Of a DNA stretch of 64,000 nucleotides, positions 26,088 through 33,603 are shown piece by piece; within the stretch, counting starts at the first letter, position 1, and every line of letters starts with the position of its first letter. Below the pieces are notes generated by a model. That model made no database searches. It had not been told where the DNA came from and saw nothing but the letters and a program-made list of their open reading frames with translations. Origin of the DNA: a bacterium HR28 (lineage in GTDB: Bacteria; Chloroflexota; Chloroflexia; Thermomicrobiales; Thermomicrobiaceae); assembly GCA_002898255.1 (NCBI GenBank), contig BEIE01000001.1, positions 1,302,001 through 1,366,000 of the forward strand, given 5' to 3'. The position numbers were made by a program, and so were the translations under genes.

Positions 26088-27878
26088 TCAGACATCGGTG
26101 ACCAGTTCGAGCGATTTGTCCGCCACAATGCGGCGGACCATAGCCTCGAATCGCTCGATCGGCATCGAGCCAAGGTTCTCGTTTGTGCGCAATCGTACAG
26201 CGACACTTTCCTCAGCCACTTCCCGGTCGCCAACAACCAACATATATGGGATCTTCTGCAGCTGAGCATTGCGGATCTTGGCCTGCATCCGTTCATCGCC
26301 ATCGTCTACTTCGACGCGGAGGCCAGCCTCGTACAGCCGATCGCGGATGCGATAGGCGTAGGGAAGGTGACGATCTGCGATCGGGATGATGACAGCCTGG
26401 ACTGGAGCGAGCCAGACAGGGAACGCACCGGCAAAGTGCTCGATCAAGATGCCGATGAAACGTTCGAGTGACCCGTAGATGACACGATGGATCACGACCG
26501 GTGTCTTTTCCGTGCCGTCGCGGTCTGTGTATGTGCATCCGAATCGGCGTGGGAGCTGAAAGTCGAGCTGGATGGTACCGGTTTGCCACTGACGGCCAAG
26601 CGCGTCTTCCATCAAAATGTCGATCTTGGGGCCGTAGAAGGCTCCCTCGCCCTCGCCGATCAGATAGTTTCCTGGGCCGGCGTGGCGATCGAGGATGCGC
26701 TGGAGAGCAGCTTCAGCTTTGTCCCAGGTCTCGGGATCGCCCATGAAGTCATCGGGACGAGTCCCAAGTCGAAGCGTGTAGCGCAGCCCAAAGATGCCGT
26801 AGAAAAGCTGGGCGATGTCCAGGATGCGTGCGAACTCCTCTTCGATTTGGTCTTCAGTCACGAAGATGTGGGCATCGTCTTGCTGGAACTTGCGGACACG
26901 TAGGAGACCATGGAGGGTGCCGGAGCGCTCGTAGCGGTGCAGAATGTCACAGTCAGAAAGCCGCAAGGGAAGGTCGCGGTAGCTGCGCTTCTTGAGGTTG
27001 TACACCACCATCGCGTTGGGGCAGTTCATCGGCTTCACGCCGTAAACAAGGTGTTCGTCAAGTTGAATGAGGAACATATTCTCGCGATAGTGTTCCCAGT
27101 GACCTGAGGTCTCCCAGAGACTCTTGTCGTTGATCAGCGGCGCGGCAATCTCCTGGTACCCGCGCTTTTCGTGCTCGCGTCGCCAGAAGTCGAGTAGGAG
27201 ATTAAGGATTTTGAGCCCCTTTGGAAGCCAGTAAGGCATGCCGGGTGCGGTGGGGTCAAAGTGGAAAAGTTCAAGTTCGCGCCCGAGACGACGATGATCG
27301 CGCCGCTCGGCCTCTTCGAGGCGATGAAGGTACGCCTCAAGTTGCTCGCGAGTTGGCCAGGACGTGCCGTAGATGCGTTGTAGCTGTGGGCGCCGCTCGT
27401 CACCACGCCAATAGGCACCGGAGATGCGGAGGAGCTTGAAGAACCCGATTTGCGACGTATCGCGGACGTGGGGTCCGCGGCAGAGGTCGGTAAACCCGTC
27501 ATGCGTGTACGTTGTGATTACCTCGTCAGGTGGGAACTCTTCGATGAGTTCGAGTTTATACGGCTGATCTCGAAAGAGTTCTCGCGCCTCTTCACGGCTG
27601 ATAACCCGGCGAATGAAGGGGTAGGCGGCAGCCTTAATCTCTTCCATGCGACGTTCGATCCGCTCGAGGTCTTCCGGTGTGAGCGGTCTGGGCAAGTCGA
27701 AGTCGTAGTAGAAGCCATCGGCGATCGCCGGCCCGATACCCAACTTGGCTCCCGGAAACAGTTCGAGGACAGCCTGTGCCATCACATGGGCGCAGGAATG
27801 CCGCATGCGTGCGAGGTCAAGTTCCTGCTCGCTTTCTGCTGCGACAGCAAGATCCATTTCTTTTGTAAGGTCACTCAT
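26088..27878 (-). CDS. thrS: Threonyl-tRNA synthetase without TGS domain
   Basis: A 596-residue class II synthetase. The N2 editing domain starts almost at once with MRHSCAHVMAQAV (HxxxH at residues 27/31) and includes the CRGPH motif. The catalytic core has NDKSLWETSGHW, GVKPMNCPNAM with the zinc Cys, motif 2 RYERSGTLHGLLRVRKF-, GAFYGPKIDI and motif 3 GSLERFIGILIEH. The C-terminal anticodon domain is complete. Typical bacterial ThrRS is about 640 residues with an N-terminal TGS domain, which is missing here. ATG 27876-27878 follows GAGGAGGTGG. Controlled by a T-box leader. Confidence 0.97.
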   Translation of the reverse strand: MSDLTKEMDLAVAAESEQELDLARMRHSCAHVMAQAVLELFPGAKLGIGPAIADGFYYDFDLPRPLTPEDLERIERRMEEIKAAAYPFIRRVISREEARELFRDQPYKLELIEEFPPDEVITTYTHDGFTDLCRGPHVRDTSQIGFFKLLRISGAYWRGDERRPQLQRIYGTSWPTREQLEAYLHRLEEAERRDHRRLGRELELFHFDPTAPGMPYWLPKGLKILNLLLDFWRREHEKRGYQEIAAPLINDKSLWETSGHWEHYRENMFLIQLDEHLVYGVKPMNCPNAMVVYNLKKRSYRDLPLRLSDCDILHRYERSGTLHGLLRVRKFQQDDAHIFVTEDQIEEEFARILDIAQLFYGIFGLRYTLRLGTRPDDFMGDPETWDKAEAALQRILDRHAGPGNYLIGEGEGAFYGPKIDILMEDALGRQWQTGTIQLDFQLPRRFGCTYTDRDGTEKTPVVIHRVIYGSLERFIGILIEHFAGAFPVWLAPVQAVIIPIADRHLPYAYRIRDRLYEAGLRVEVDDGDERMQAKIRNAQLQKIPYMLVVGDREVAEESVAVRLRTNENLGSMPIERFEAMVRRIVADKSLELVTDV

Positions 27879-28171
27879 CTCGATCCACCTCCTCGGTGCT
27901 GTGCTGTCTCAACTGAACGGCCTGCCGCCCCGTCGGGACGGCAGGCCGAGCCTGACGCGGTTCCACCCAACTTTCCGCCGGTCTTGAAACACCAGCGGCA
28001 CTCATCGGGATGCCCGATAACGGGGGCAACCGGATCCGGCTACTCGCGTTCGCCGGACCAGCTCGCGGGCGGTACGAACGGCCACCGGAACCTAGTCGAG
28101 CTTCCAGCCTGCGACTCGACCTCTCTGGAGGTCGGCGACCGTCGCATGACCCGGTCGTCGCCATTTCCTCA
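27879..28171 (-). ncRNA. T-box leader (riboswitch) of thrS
   Basis: Minus-strand GGGTGGAACCGCG at 27956-27968 matches the T-box consensus, followed by a strong GC hairpin and then thrS. Upstream is an approximately 200-nt structured stem I region containing AGAGAGGTCGAGTC. An ACC triplet at 28071-28073 is a possible threonine specifier, but only tentatively. The 5' end is set by the promoter candidate at 28178-28207. It should couple thrS expression to the charging state of tRNA-Thr. Confidence 0.9.
27918..27948 (-). terminator. Hairpin in the thrS T-box (no U-tract)
   Basis: Minus-strand CGGCCTGCCG pairs with CGGCAGGCCG around a CG-rich loop. It sits where the T-box terminator belongs, but the following bases are TTCAGTTGAG, not a run of U. 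Confidence 0.7.
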
Positions 28172-28177
28172 TTGCGA

Positions 28178-28207
28178 ATGGTAGCCCTGTGCGAACAGTA
28201 CCGTCAA
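28178..28207 (-). promoter_or_regulatory. Candidate promoter of the thrS leader
   Basis: Minus strand TTGACG (28202-28207), 18-bp spacer, TACCAT (28178-28183). It lies directly after the tRNA-Val terminator and at the expected distance from the T-box. Confidence 0.55.
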
Positions 28208-28235
28208 CGGCTCATTCTGTTGGAAAGCGGTCTGC

Positions 28236-28266
28236 TGGAAAAAAGAAACCTCGCCAGGCGGCGAGG
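28236..28266 (-). terminator. Terminator of tRNA-Val
   Basis: Minus strand CCTCGCC/GGCGAGG stem with a 4-nt loop followed by TTTCTTTTTT. Located 8 bp after the tRNA. Confidence 0.9.
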
Positions 28267-28273
28267 CCTGCGG

Positions 28274-28347
28274 TGGGCGGTAGTAGACTCGAACTACTGA
28301 CCTCCACGATGTCAACGTGGCGCTCTAACCAGCTGAGCTAACCGCCC
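28274..28347 (-). tRNA. tRNA-Val (anticodon GAC)
   Basis: The minus strand folds as a complete cloverleaf. The acceptor stem is GGGCGGT/ACCGCCC, the D arm GCTCAGCTGGTTAGAGC, and the anticodon stem CCACG/CGTGG encloses the loop TTGACAT with anticodon GAC. The T arm contains GTTCGAGTC and the discriminator base is A. The 3' CCA is not encoded (next bases CCG), so it must be added after transcription. It reads GUC and GUU valine codons. Own promoter and terminator. Confidence 0.96.
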
Positions 28348-28359
28348 ACGCCGCTAAGG

Positions 28360-28388
28360 AGTATAGCGGAATGCACCGCCCACTGCAA
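28360..28388 (-). promoter_or_regulatory. Promoter of tRNA-Val
   Basis: Minus strand TTGCAG (28383-28388), 17-bp spacer, TATACT (28360-28365), placing the start just before the tRNA. Confidence 0.7.
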
Positions 28389-28801
28389 GGGAGTGTTACG
28401 GGTATGCATCCGGCGTGCGCATACGCTTGTCCTCATCCATCCCGCGTGTTGATTGTTCCGCTTGTCGAAGACCTGCTGCGTGCGGGCTCCGTTTCTAGAC
28501 CGGAGTCTCGTGCTTCACCTGCGGACTTGGTCAGGCGGTACCGCGCGCGTAGTGTACCCAGCTGACGAGCCAGGTTGGACAAACAGCAGGTTTTGGCTGC
28601 ATGAAGCGCCACACCAGGATCGTGAACAGCTAGGGAGTGAGCTGTACATAACCGACCGATGGGTTGGGGTGGAGGAAGGGTCTGGAGGTTGAAAAGGGTG
28701 ACGAGGGGTGTGGAGAGCCCTTGATTCCCATGCGGACGAATGCACACGTGTCGGTGATACCGGTGGTTGTGACTCTGGAAGCACCGATGTTGGCTCCGAG
28801 C
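28389..28801. other. Intergenic region, about 410 bp, no gene recognised
   Basis: Lies between the RNase H gene and the tRNA-Val promoter. Open frames here lack ribosome binding sites and protein character. A plus-strand GGCGGTACCGCG at 28535-28546 resembles a T-box core but has no synthetase downstream. Confidence 0.5.
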
Positions 28802-29224
28802 TCAATGGCCGAAGTACTGATAGATCACCTCACGTGGTTGCCAGTGCACTTCCCAGTGGTCGAAGCGGGCGAGAAGAGCACGGACACGATCGTAGAGCGG
28901 CTGGAGTTTGGGGTTCCTCACCTTGTAGACGCCGCTAAGTTGTCGGGCCACGAGTTCGGAATCGGTCTGGATCTCGAGGATCGTGCCATGTGTCGGTGTT
29001 CCCCGTTGCTCCAGGAGCTCAACGAGCGTCTCCAGGGCCGCAAGAAGCGTACGGTACTCGGCCTGGTTATTCGTGAGTGGCTCCTCGAACTCAATGGACC
29101 GGTCCATGGGTGGAAGGTCAGGTAGCTCAAGACGATAACTTCCATAGGCTGGTCCAGGGTTGCCCCGCGAGCCGCCGTCAAAGATCAGAACAATACGCTT
29201 CGGTGGAGTGATATCCTCGACCAC
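28802..29224 (-). CDS. RNase HI-family protein (RVT_3 type)
   Basis: A 140-residue RNase H-fold protein. The first Asp lies in IFDGGSRGNPGPAYG, the Glu in NNQAEYRTLLAAL and the second Asp in IQTDSELVARQLSG. Such proteins cleave the RNA of RNA:DNA hybrids. The C-terminus ends HWQPREVIYQYFGH, without the N..AD motif that normally supplies the last carboxylate, so activity may be altered. A frameshift was considered but no alternative frame restores the motif convincingly. It follows the EF-G-like gene on the same strand with a hairpin between them. A second RNase H (rnhB) is at 52 kb. Confidence 0.85.
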   Translation of the reverse strand: MVEDITPPKRIVLIFDGGSRGNPGPAYGSYRLELPDLPPMDRSIEFEEPLTNNQAEYRTLLAALETLVELLEQRGTPTHGTILEIQTDSELVARQLSGVYKVRNPKLQPLYDRVRALLARFDHWEVHWQPREVIYQYFGH

Positions 29225-29243
29225 GTTTCTGCTCCTTCACGAT

Positions 29244-29282
29244 GCTGTGAGGAGCCGGAAGTTTGATCCGGCCCCTCACAGC
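29244..29282 (-). terminator. Strong intercistronic hairpin between fusA2-like and RNase H genes
   Basis: Sixteen-position stem GCTGTGAGGGGCCGGA/TCCGGCTCCTCACAGC (one wobble) with a 7-nt loop. No T-run follows (ATCGTG), so it may be a processing or stability element rather than a full terminator. It ends about 20 bp before the RNase H start. Confidence 0.55.
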
Positions 29283-29305
29283 TACAGAATCGGCATCGGG
29301 CGACA

Positions 29306-31384
29306 TTAGCTGGCCACTGCGGCTTGGCGCGCCCGCGACTGTTGGATGATACTCTCGGCAAGATGTTGCGGGACAGGCTGGTAGTGAGAGAACTCGGTAC
29401 GGAAGGTTCCACGCCCCTGCGTCAACGAGCGGAGCTCTGTGGCATAGCGTTGGAGTTCGGCAAGCGGCACCAACGCCTCGATGGTCGTGCGGCCATTTTC
29501 CCCTGGCGTCATGCCGAGGACTTGCGCCCGTTTGCCGTTTAGGTCACTCATCACATCACCGGTGTATGTGTCTGGAACGGTAACCCAGAGTCGCATGATC
29601 GGTTCGAGGAGAATCGGCTTGGCGGCGGCTTGTCCTTTGCGGAATGCTTGAGCTGCTGCGATCTTGAACGAGAGTTCCGACGAGTCGACAGAGTGGTAGG
29701 ATCCGTCGACCAGCGTAACTTTCACGTTTACAACGGGGTAGCCAGCGAGGACTCCCTCTTCCATTGCCTCCCGGACACCCTTCTCGACTGCCGGGATGAA
29801 CTGCTTCGGGACAACGCCACCCACGATCGTTTCATGGAACTCGAAGTCGGCATCTGGAAGTGGTTCGAGGTCGAGGAAGACGTGACCGTACTGCCCGTGG
29901 CCGCCGGTCTGCTTCTTGTGCTTGTACTCGACTCGGCGAACTGGAACCGAGATCGTTTCCCGATAGGGAATGCGGGGCAGGCTCCAGTCGACCTGAACGC
30001 CGAACTTCCGAGCCATGCGGTCGAGCGCGATCTGTATGTGGCTCTCGCCCAGGCCGGATAAGAGTGTTTCTCCAGTTTGGTTCTCTCGGCCGACACGCAA
30101 CGTCGGGTCCTCTTCGAGGAGTCGTTGCAAAGCGGTCCCCATTTTGTCCAGGTCGGTCTTGGTCCGTGGGAATACAGCGACTGTGAACACAGGCTCGGGA
30201 AACTTGATGCCTGCGAGTGTGATCGGCCGGCCCGGATCGGTCAAAGTATCGCCAGTTCGTGCAACCTGGAGTTTCGCAACTGCACCGATGTCGCCTGGCC
30301 CGATCTGTCCCACCGGTATCTGTTCTTTGCCCCGTACGACGAAGAGCTGGCCAATGCGTTCCGTCTCGCCGCGCTGCGGAACTGCGGCGTGAGAATCGGT
30401 CCGGAGTGTTCCGGAGTAGACGCGGAAGTAGGAAAGCTTGCCGACGAAGGGGTCGGCGAACGTCTTGAAGACAATCGCGGCGAGCGGGCCGCTCGGATCA
30501 GGCGCAAGTTCGATTCGCTGACCGTCTGCTCGCGTAGCGCTAGTCGGGCCGGGTGCCGGGAAGAAGTCGATGATCGCGTCGAGAAGGGGAAGCACACCCT
30601 TAAGAGCGGTGGCCGCGCTCACGAACACTGGCACAACTGCACCGCTGGCGATCGCTACACGCAAGCCAGCGCGCAATTCGTCCGTGCTGATCTCGTCACC
30701 TTCAAGGTAGCGGAGCGTTAATTCTTCGTCGCTCTCGCAGGCTGCCTCGATCAGCTGGGTGCGGAACTCATCCAGTGAACTGACTAGCTCGTCCGGAACA
30801 GCAGTACTCTCAAGCGCTCCATTCTCCGTGTAGCGATAAGCCTGACCGGAGAGGACATCCACAAAGCCCTGGAAGGATTTCTCTTGACCGATTGGCAGAT
30901 GCATCGGCACGACGCGGTTGCCGAACGCTGTCCGTGCACTGGCTAAGGCCTTGGTGAAGTTCGCGTGTTCGCGGTCCATTTTGTTGATCACCAAGGCACG
31001 TGGCAGTCGATGCGCTTCGGCGAGTTCCCACATGTGCTCGGTGCCGACCTCGACGCCGACCGTCGCATCCATCAGGATCAGCGCGGCATCGACGATGCGC
31101 ATCGCACTGTGGACCTCACCGACAAAATCGAAGTATCCCGGCGTATCGATGAGATTCACTTTGTGTTCGCGCCATTCGAGAGGGACGATGCTAAGGGAGA
31201 TCGAAATACGTCGCTTGTGCTCGTCAGGGTCCCAGTCGGAGACCGTCGTCCCCTCTTCGACACGACCCATCCGAGAGATCGTACGGGTCGCGTAGAGGAG
31301 CGCTTCGGTCAACGAGGTTTTCCCTGTGCCGCCGTGAGAGAAAAGGCCGATATTACGGATCCGTTCAGGGGGATACTGCTTCAC
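29306..31384 (-). CDS. Elongation factor G-like GTPase (EF-G-2 type)
   Basis: A 692-residue translational GTPase. The P-loop is SHGGTGKTSLTEALL rather than AHIDAGKTT of canonical EF-G. G3 is DTPGYFDFVGEV, G4 NKMD, and domains II, III, IV and V follow, with QTGGHGQYGHV, LVDGSYHSVDSSELSFK and PGENGRTTIEALVP. The domain IV tip is present. These features match the EF-G-like paralogue of T. thermophilus and mycobacteria, whose role is uncertain and which lacks normal translocation activity in some species. Not linked to tuf or rps genes. GTG 31384 follows GAGGAGGG; longer starts lack a site. Confidence 0.9.
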   Translation of the reverse strand: MKQYPPERIRNIGLFSHGGTGKTSLTEALLYATRTISRMGRVEEGTTVSDWDPDEHKRRISISLSIVPLEWREHKVNLIDTPGYFDFVGEVHSAMRIVDAALILMDATVGVEVGTEHMWELAEAHRLPRALVINKMDREHANFTKALASARTAFGNRVVPMHLPIGQEKSFQGFVDVLSGQAYRYTENGALESTAVPDELVSSLDEFRTQLIEAACESDEELTLRYLEGDEISTDELRAGLRVAIASGAVVPVFVSAATALKGVLPLLDAIIDFFPAPGPTSATRADGQRIELAPDPSGPLAAIVFKTFADPFVGKLSYFRVYSGTLRTDSHAAVPQRGETERIGQLFVVRGKEQIPVGQIGPGDIGAVAKLQVARTGDTLTDPGRPITLAGIKFPEPVFTVAVFPRTKTDLDKMGTALQRLLEEDPTLRVGRENQTGETLLSGLGESHIQIALDRMARKFGVQVDWSLPRIPYRETISVPVRRVEYKHKKQTGGHGQYGHVFLDLEPLPDADFEFHETIVGGVVPKQFIPAVEKGVREAMEEGVLAGYPVVNVKVTLVDGSYHSVDSSELSFKIAAAQAFRKGQAAAKPILLEPIMRLWVTVPDTYTGDVMSDLNGKRAQVLGMTPGENGRTTIEALVPLAELQRYATELRSLTQGRGTFRTEFSHYQPVPQHLAESIIQQSRARQAAVAS

Positions 31385-31559
31385 TGTACCCTCCTCACTA
31401 GCCGAACCGGCGACCGGTACCGCAAGCGGTACGGTGACGCCTAGATCGGATTTGCGCGAGATCGCCACATGGCGCACCTCGGCTTTCGGGACTGGCACCT
31501 GCTAGTATAACGCGCCAGCGACGTGATACGGGTAAGAGATGAGTCGAGAGGATCGGCAG

Positions 31560-32687
31560 ATGACTACAGGAGCTGGACAGCAGTGCTCCGATGAGAAGGA
31601 GCATCTTGTCGCACTGATCCAGGAACTGGCTGCCCTCGATGGAGTTTCTGGGCATGAGCAAGCAGTTGTAGCTCGACTCGTCGAGCTGTTCCGTCCCTTT
31701 GCCGCAACGGTTGAGGTCGATTCGTTTGGCAACCTCGCTGCGTGGCTACCGTCACCGGTCGAGAGGCCGGTCCTGATGGTTTCCGCTCACTCCGATGAGA
31801 TCGGTCTTGTGGTGAAAGGGATTGAGCCGAACGGATTTCTGCGTGTGGAAAAGATCGGCGGTGTCATCGACAGTCTCCTACCTGGGCGGCACGTTCGTGT
31901 GCGCGGGTATCGCGGGGTGATCGGCGTGCGTCCTGGACATCTCCAGAGTCCGGACGAGCAACGCTCAGTTCCTCCACTGCGCGAACTCTACGTCGATCTC
32001 GGCTTTGACTCAGCAGAGGAAGTGAGAGCACTTGGCATCCGTATTGGCGATCCGATCGCGTATGAGGAGCCGGTCGAGCGGTTGGCCAATCCCGATCGCA
32101 TCAGTGGGAAAGCGTTAGACAACCGGGTGTCGTGCGCAGTGCTTCTCCTACTGGCGGAGCGATTACGTGGTGCATCGCTGCGCTGCCGTCCAGTGTTCGT
32201 TGTGACGGTCCAGGAAGAGGTCGGCCTGCGTGGTGCGCAGATGGTCGCATTTCGTCTCTCTCCGGATGCAGCGATCGTGGTCGACACCGTTCCTGCTGGT
32301 GGGACGCCGGACACCGATTTGGTACGAGATCTTGGAATTCGGATCGGCGGAGGGCCCGTGCTCGCCCTGGCGAGTGGGATGGGTGGAGTACGGGGGCATC
32401 TGGCACATCCTGGCATGCGCGACTTTCTCTTGCGGATTGCGGAGGAGCGTGGTATTGGGGTTCAACTTGCCCTCTTTCCACGCAGCACATCGGATCTTGC
32501 GGCCGTGCATCTCGAACGGGGCGGAATCCCGTCGATGGTGGTGAATATTGCGCGGCGGTATTCACACAGCCCGGTCGAGACGCTTGACCTCAACGACGTT
32601 CTGGCAACGATCGACCTTCTCGAGGCGGCTGTTCAAGCGTTCGATGCAACGGTGTCTTTCGATTTCCTGGCTGGTCATGGCAGTTAA
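31560..32687 (+). CDS. M42-family metallopeptidase
   Basis: About 375 residues. Zinc ligands and catalytic residues are visible in SAHSDEIGLVV, GKALDNRVSCAVLL, VTVQEEVGLRGAQ, VVDTVPAGGTPDTD and NIARRYSHSPVETLDLND. M42 enzymes are cobalt- or zinc-dependent aminopeptidases forming dodecamers, such as TET peptidases, sometimes annotated as endoglucanase or FrvX. Start is ATG 31560 (GAGAGG upstream) or ATG 31539. Its stop overlaps the convergent coaX stop by 4 bp. Confidence 0.9.
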   Translation: MTTGAGQQCSDEKEHLVALIQELAALDGVSGHEQAVVARLVELFRPFAATVEVDSFGNLAAWLPSPVERPVLMVSAHSDEIGLVVKGIEPNGFLRVEKIGGVIDSLLPGRHVRVRGYRGVIGVRPGHLQSPDEQRSVPPLRELYVDLGFDSAEEVRALGIRIGDPIAYEEPVERLANPDRISGKALDNRVSCAVLLLLAERLRGASLRCRPVFVVTVQEEVGLRGAQMVAFRLSPDAAIVVDTVPAGGTPDTDLVRDLGIRIGGGPVLALASGMGGVRGHLAHPGMRDFLLRIAEERGIGVQLALFPRSTSDLAAVHLERGGIPSMVVNIARRYSHSPVETLDLNDVLATIDLLEAAVQAFDATVSFDFLAGHGS

Positions 32688-33472
32688 CCTGGCGGCGTCG
32701 TGCTGTGCTGTCGGACTCGCTCATAGGCAAGACGTAACCCATACAGGGTGAGGTCCGGCTCAACAGCCAGGAACTCCGGGACAAGTGGTGCAACGAGTGG
32801 GGCAAGACCACCCGTGGCAACGACCGGGGCTTCCTGACCGAGTTCCTCACGAATACGTCGGATAAGACCACGCACAAGTTCGGCGTATCCAAGGACCGTC
32901 CCGGCCTGGAGGCCCTCCCGGGTGCTCCGGCCGATGGCTCGGGACGGAGGTTCCAGGGCAACTGTGAACAAGCGAGCCGCTCGCTGTGTCAGTGCTTCAA
33001 ATGCGATTGTGATGCCCGGTGCGATAGCGCCACCGATGTACGCGCCCGTTGAATCAACGACATCGAAGGTGGTGCCCGTGCCGAAGTCAACGACGATCAC
33101 TGGAGCACCGTAGCGTTCGATCGCCCCGAGCGCGTTGCAGATCCGGTCAGCTCCAACCTCGGAAGGATTGTCAACTCGTAGTGGCAACCCGAGTTCCTGA
33201 TTGCCATTGACAACAAGTGGTTCGATCGCGAGATGTCGCCGCGCGAGCTCCAGAAAAACACTCGTCAAAGGTGGGACAACACTTGCGAGCGCGACCGCCT
33301 CAATGTCCTGAATGTGAAAGCCTTGGGTCTGGCTGAGAACGACAAGTTGAACCCACCATTCGTCAGGCATACGGTCGCGGGCTGTGGCAAGACGCCAGCG
33401 CGCGCGGAGCTCAGTGCCTGCAAAGACTCCGATCACAACGTTCGTGTTTCCGACGTCGACTGCCAGAAGCAC
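32684..33472 (-). CDS. coaX: Type III pantothenate kinase
   Basis: A 262-residue ASKHA-fold kinase that makes 4'-phosphopantothenate, the first step of coenzyme A synthesis. Motifs are LLAVDVGNTNVVIGVF, NPSEVGADRICNALGA, VIVVDFGTGTTFDVVD and GGAIAPGI. It requires a monovalent cation and escapes CoA feedback (family knowledge). GTG 33472 follows AGGAAAGGG. It is divergent from ppc. Confidence 0.95.
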   Translation of the reverse strand: MLLAVDVGNTNVVIGVFAGTELRARWRLATARDRMPDEWWVQLVVLSQTQGFHIQDIEAVALASVVPPLTSVFLELARRHLAIEPLVVNGNQELGLPLRVDNPSEVGADRICNALGAIERYGAPVIVVDFGTGTTFDVVDSTGAYIGGAIAPGITIAFEALTQRAARLFTVALEPPSRAIGRSTREGLQAGTVLGYAELVRGLIRRIREELGQEAPVVATGGLAPLVAPLVPEFLAVEPDLTLYGLRLAYERVRQHSTTPPG

Positions 33473-33603
33473 GGCGCGTACCCTTTCCTACGAGCTGAGG
33501 ACGCGGACGACCGCTCGTTCGCTGGTCCTGAGCGTACTGCAGGGCGAGTTCTCCTGCACTGTGCGCGCGATGGAGCGCGCGTGCTCGACGAGGAGCGGGA
33601 ACG

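Noticed and set aside
28533-28550. T-box-like core GGCGGTACCGCG on the plus strand
   Set aside because: No terminator, no stem I and no synthetase or amino-acid gene downstream on that strand.
28664-29125. 153-residue plus-strand frame
   Set aside because: Antisense to the RNase HI-like gene and without family features.
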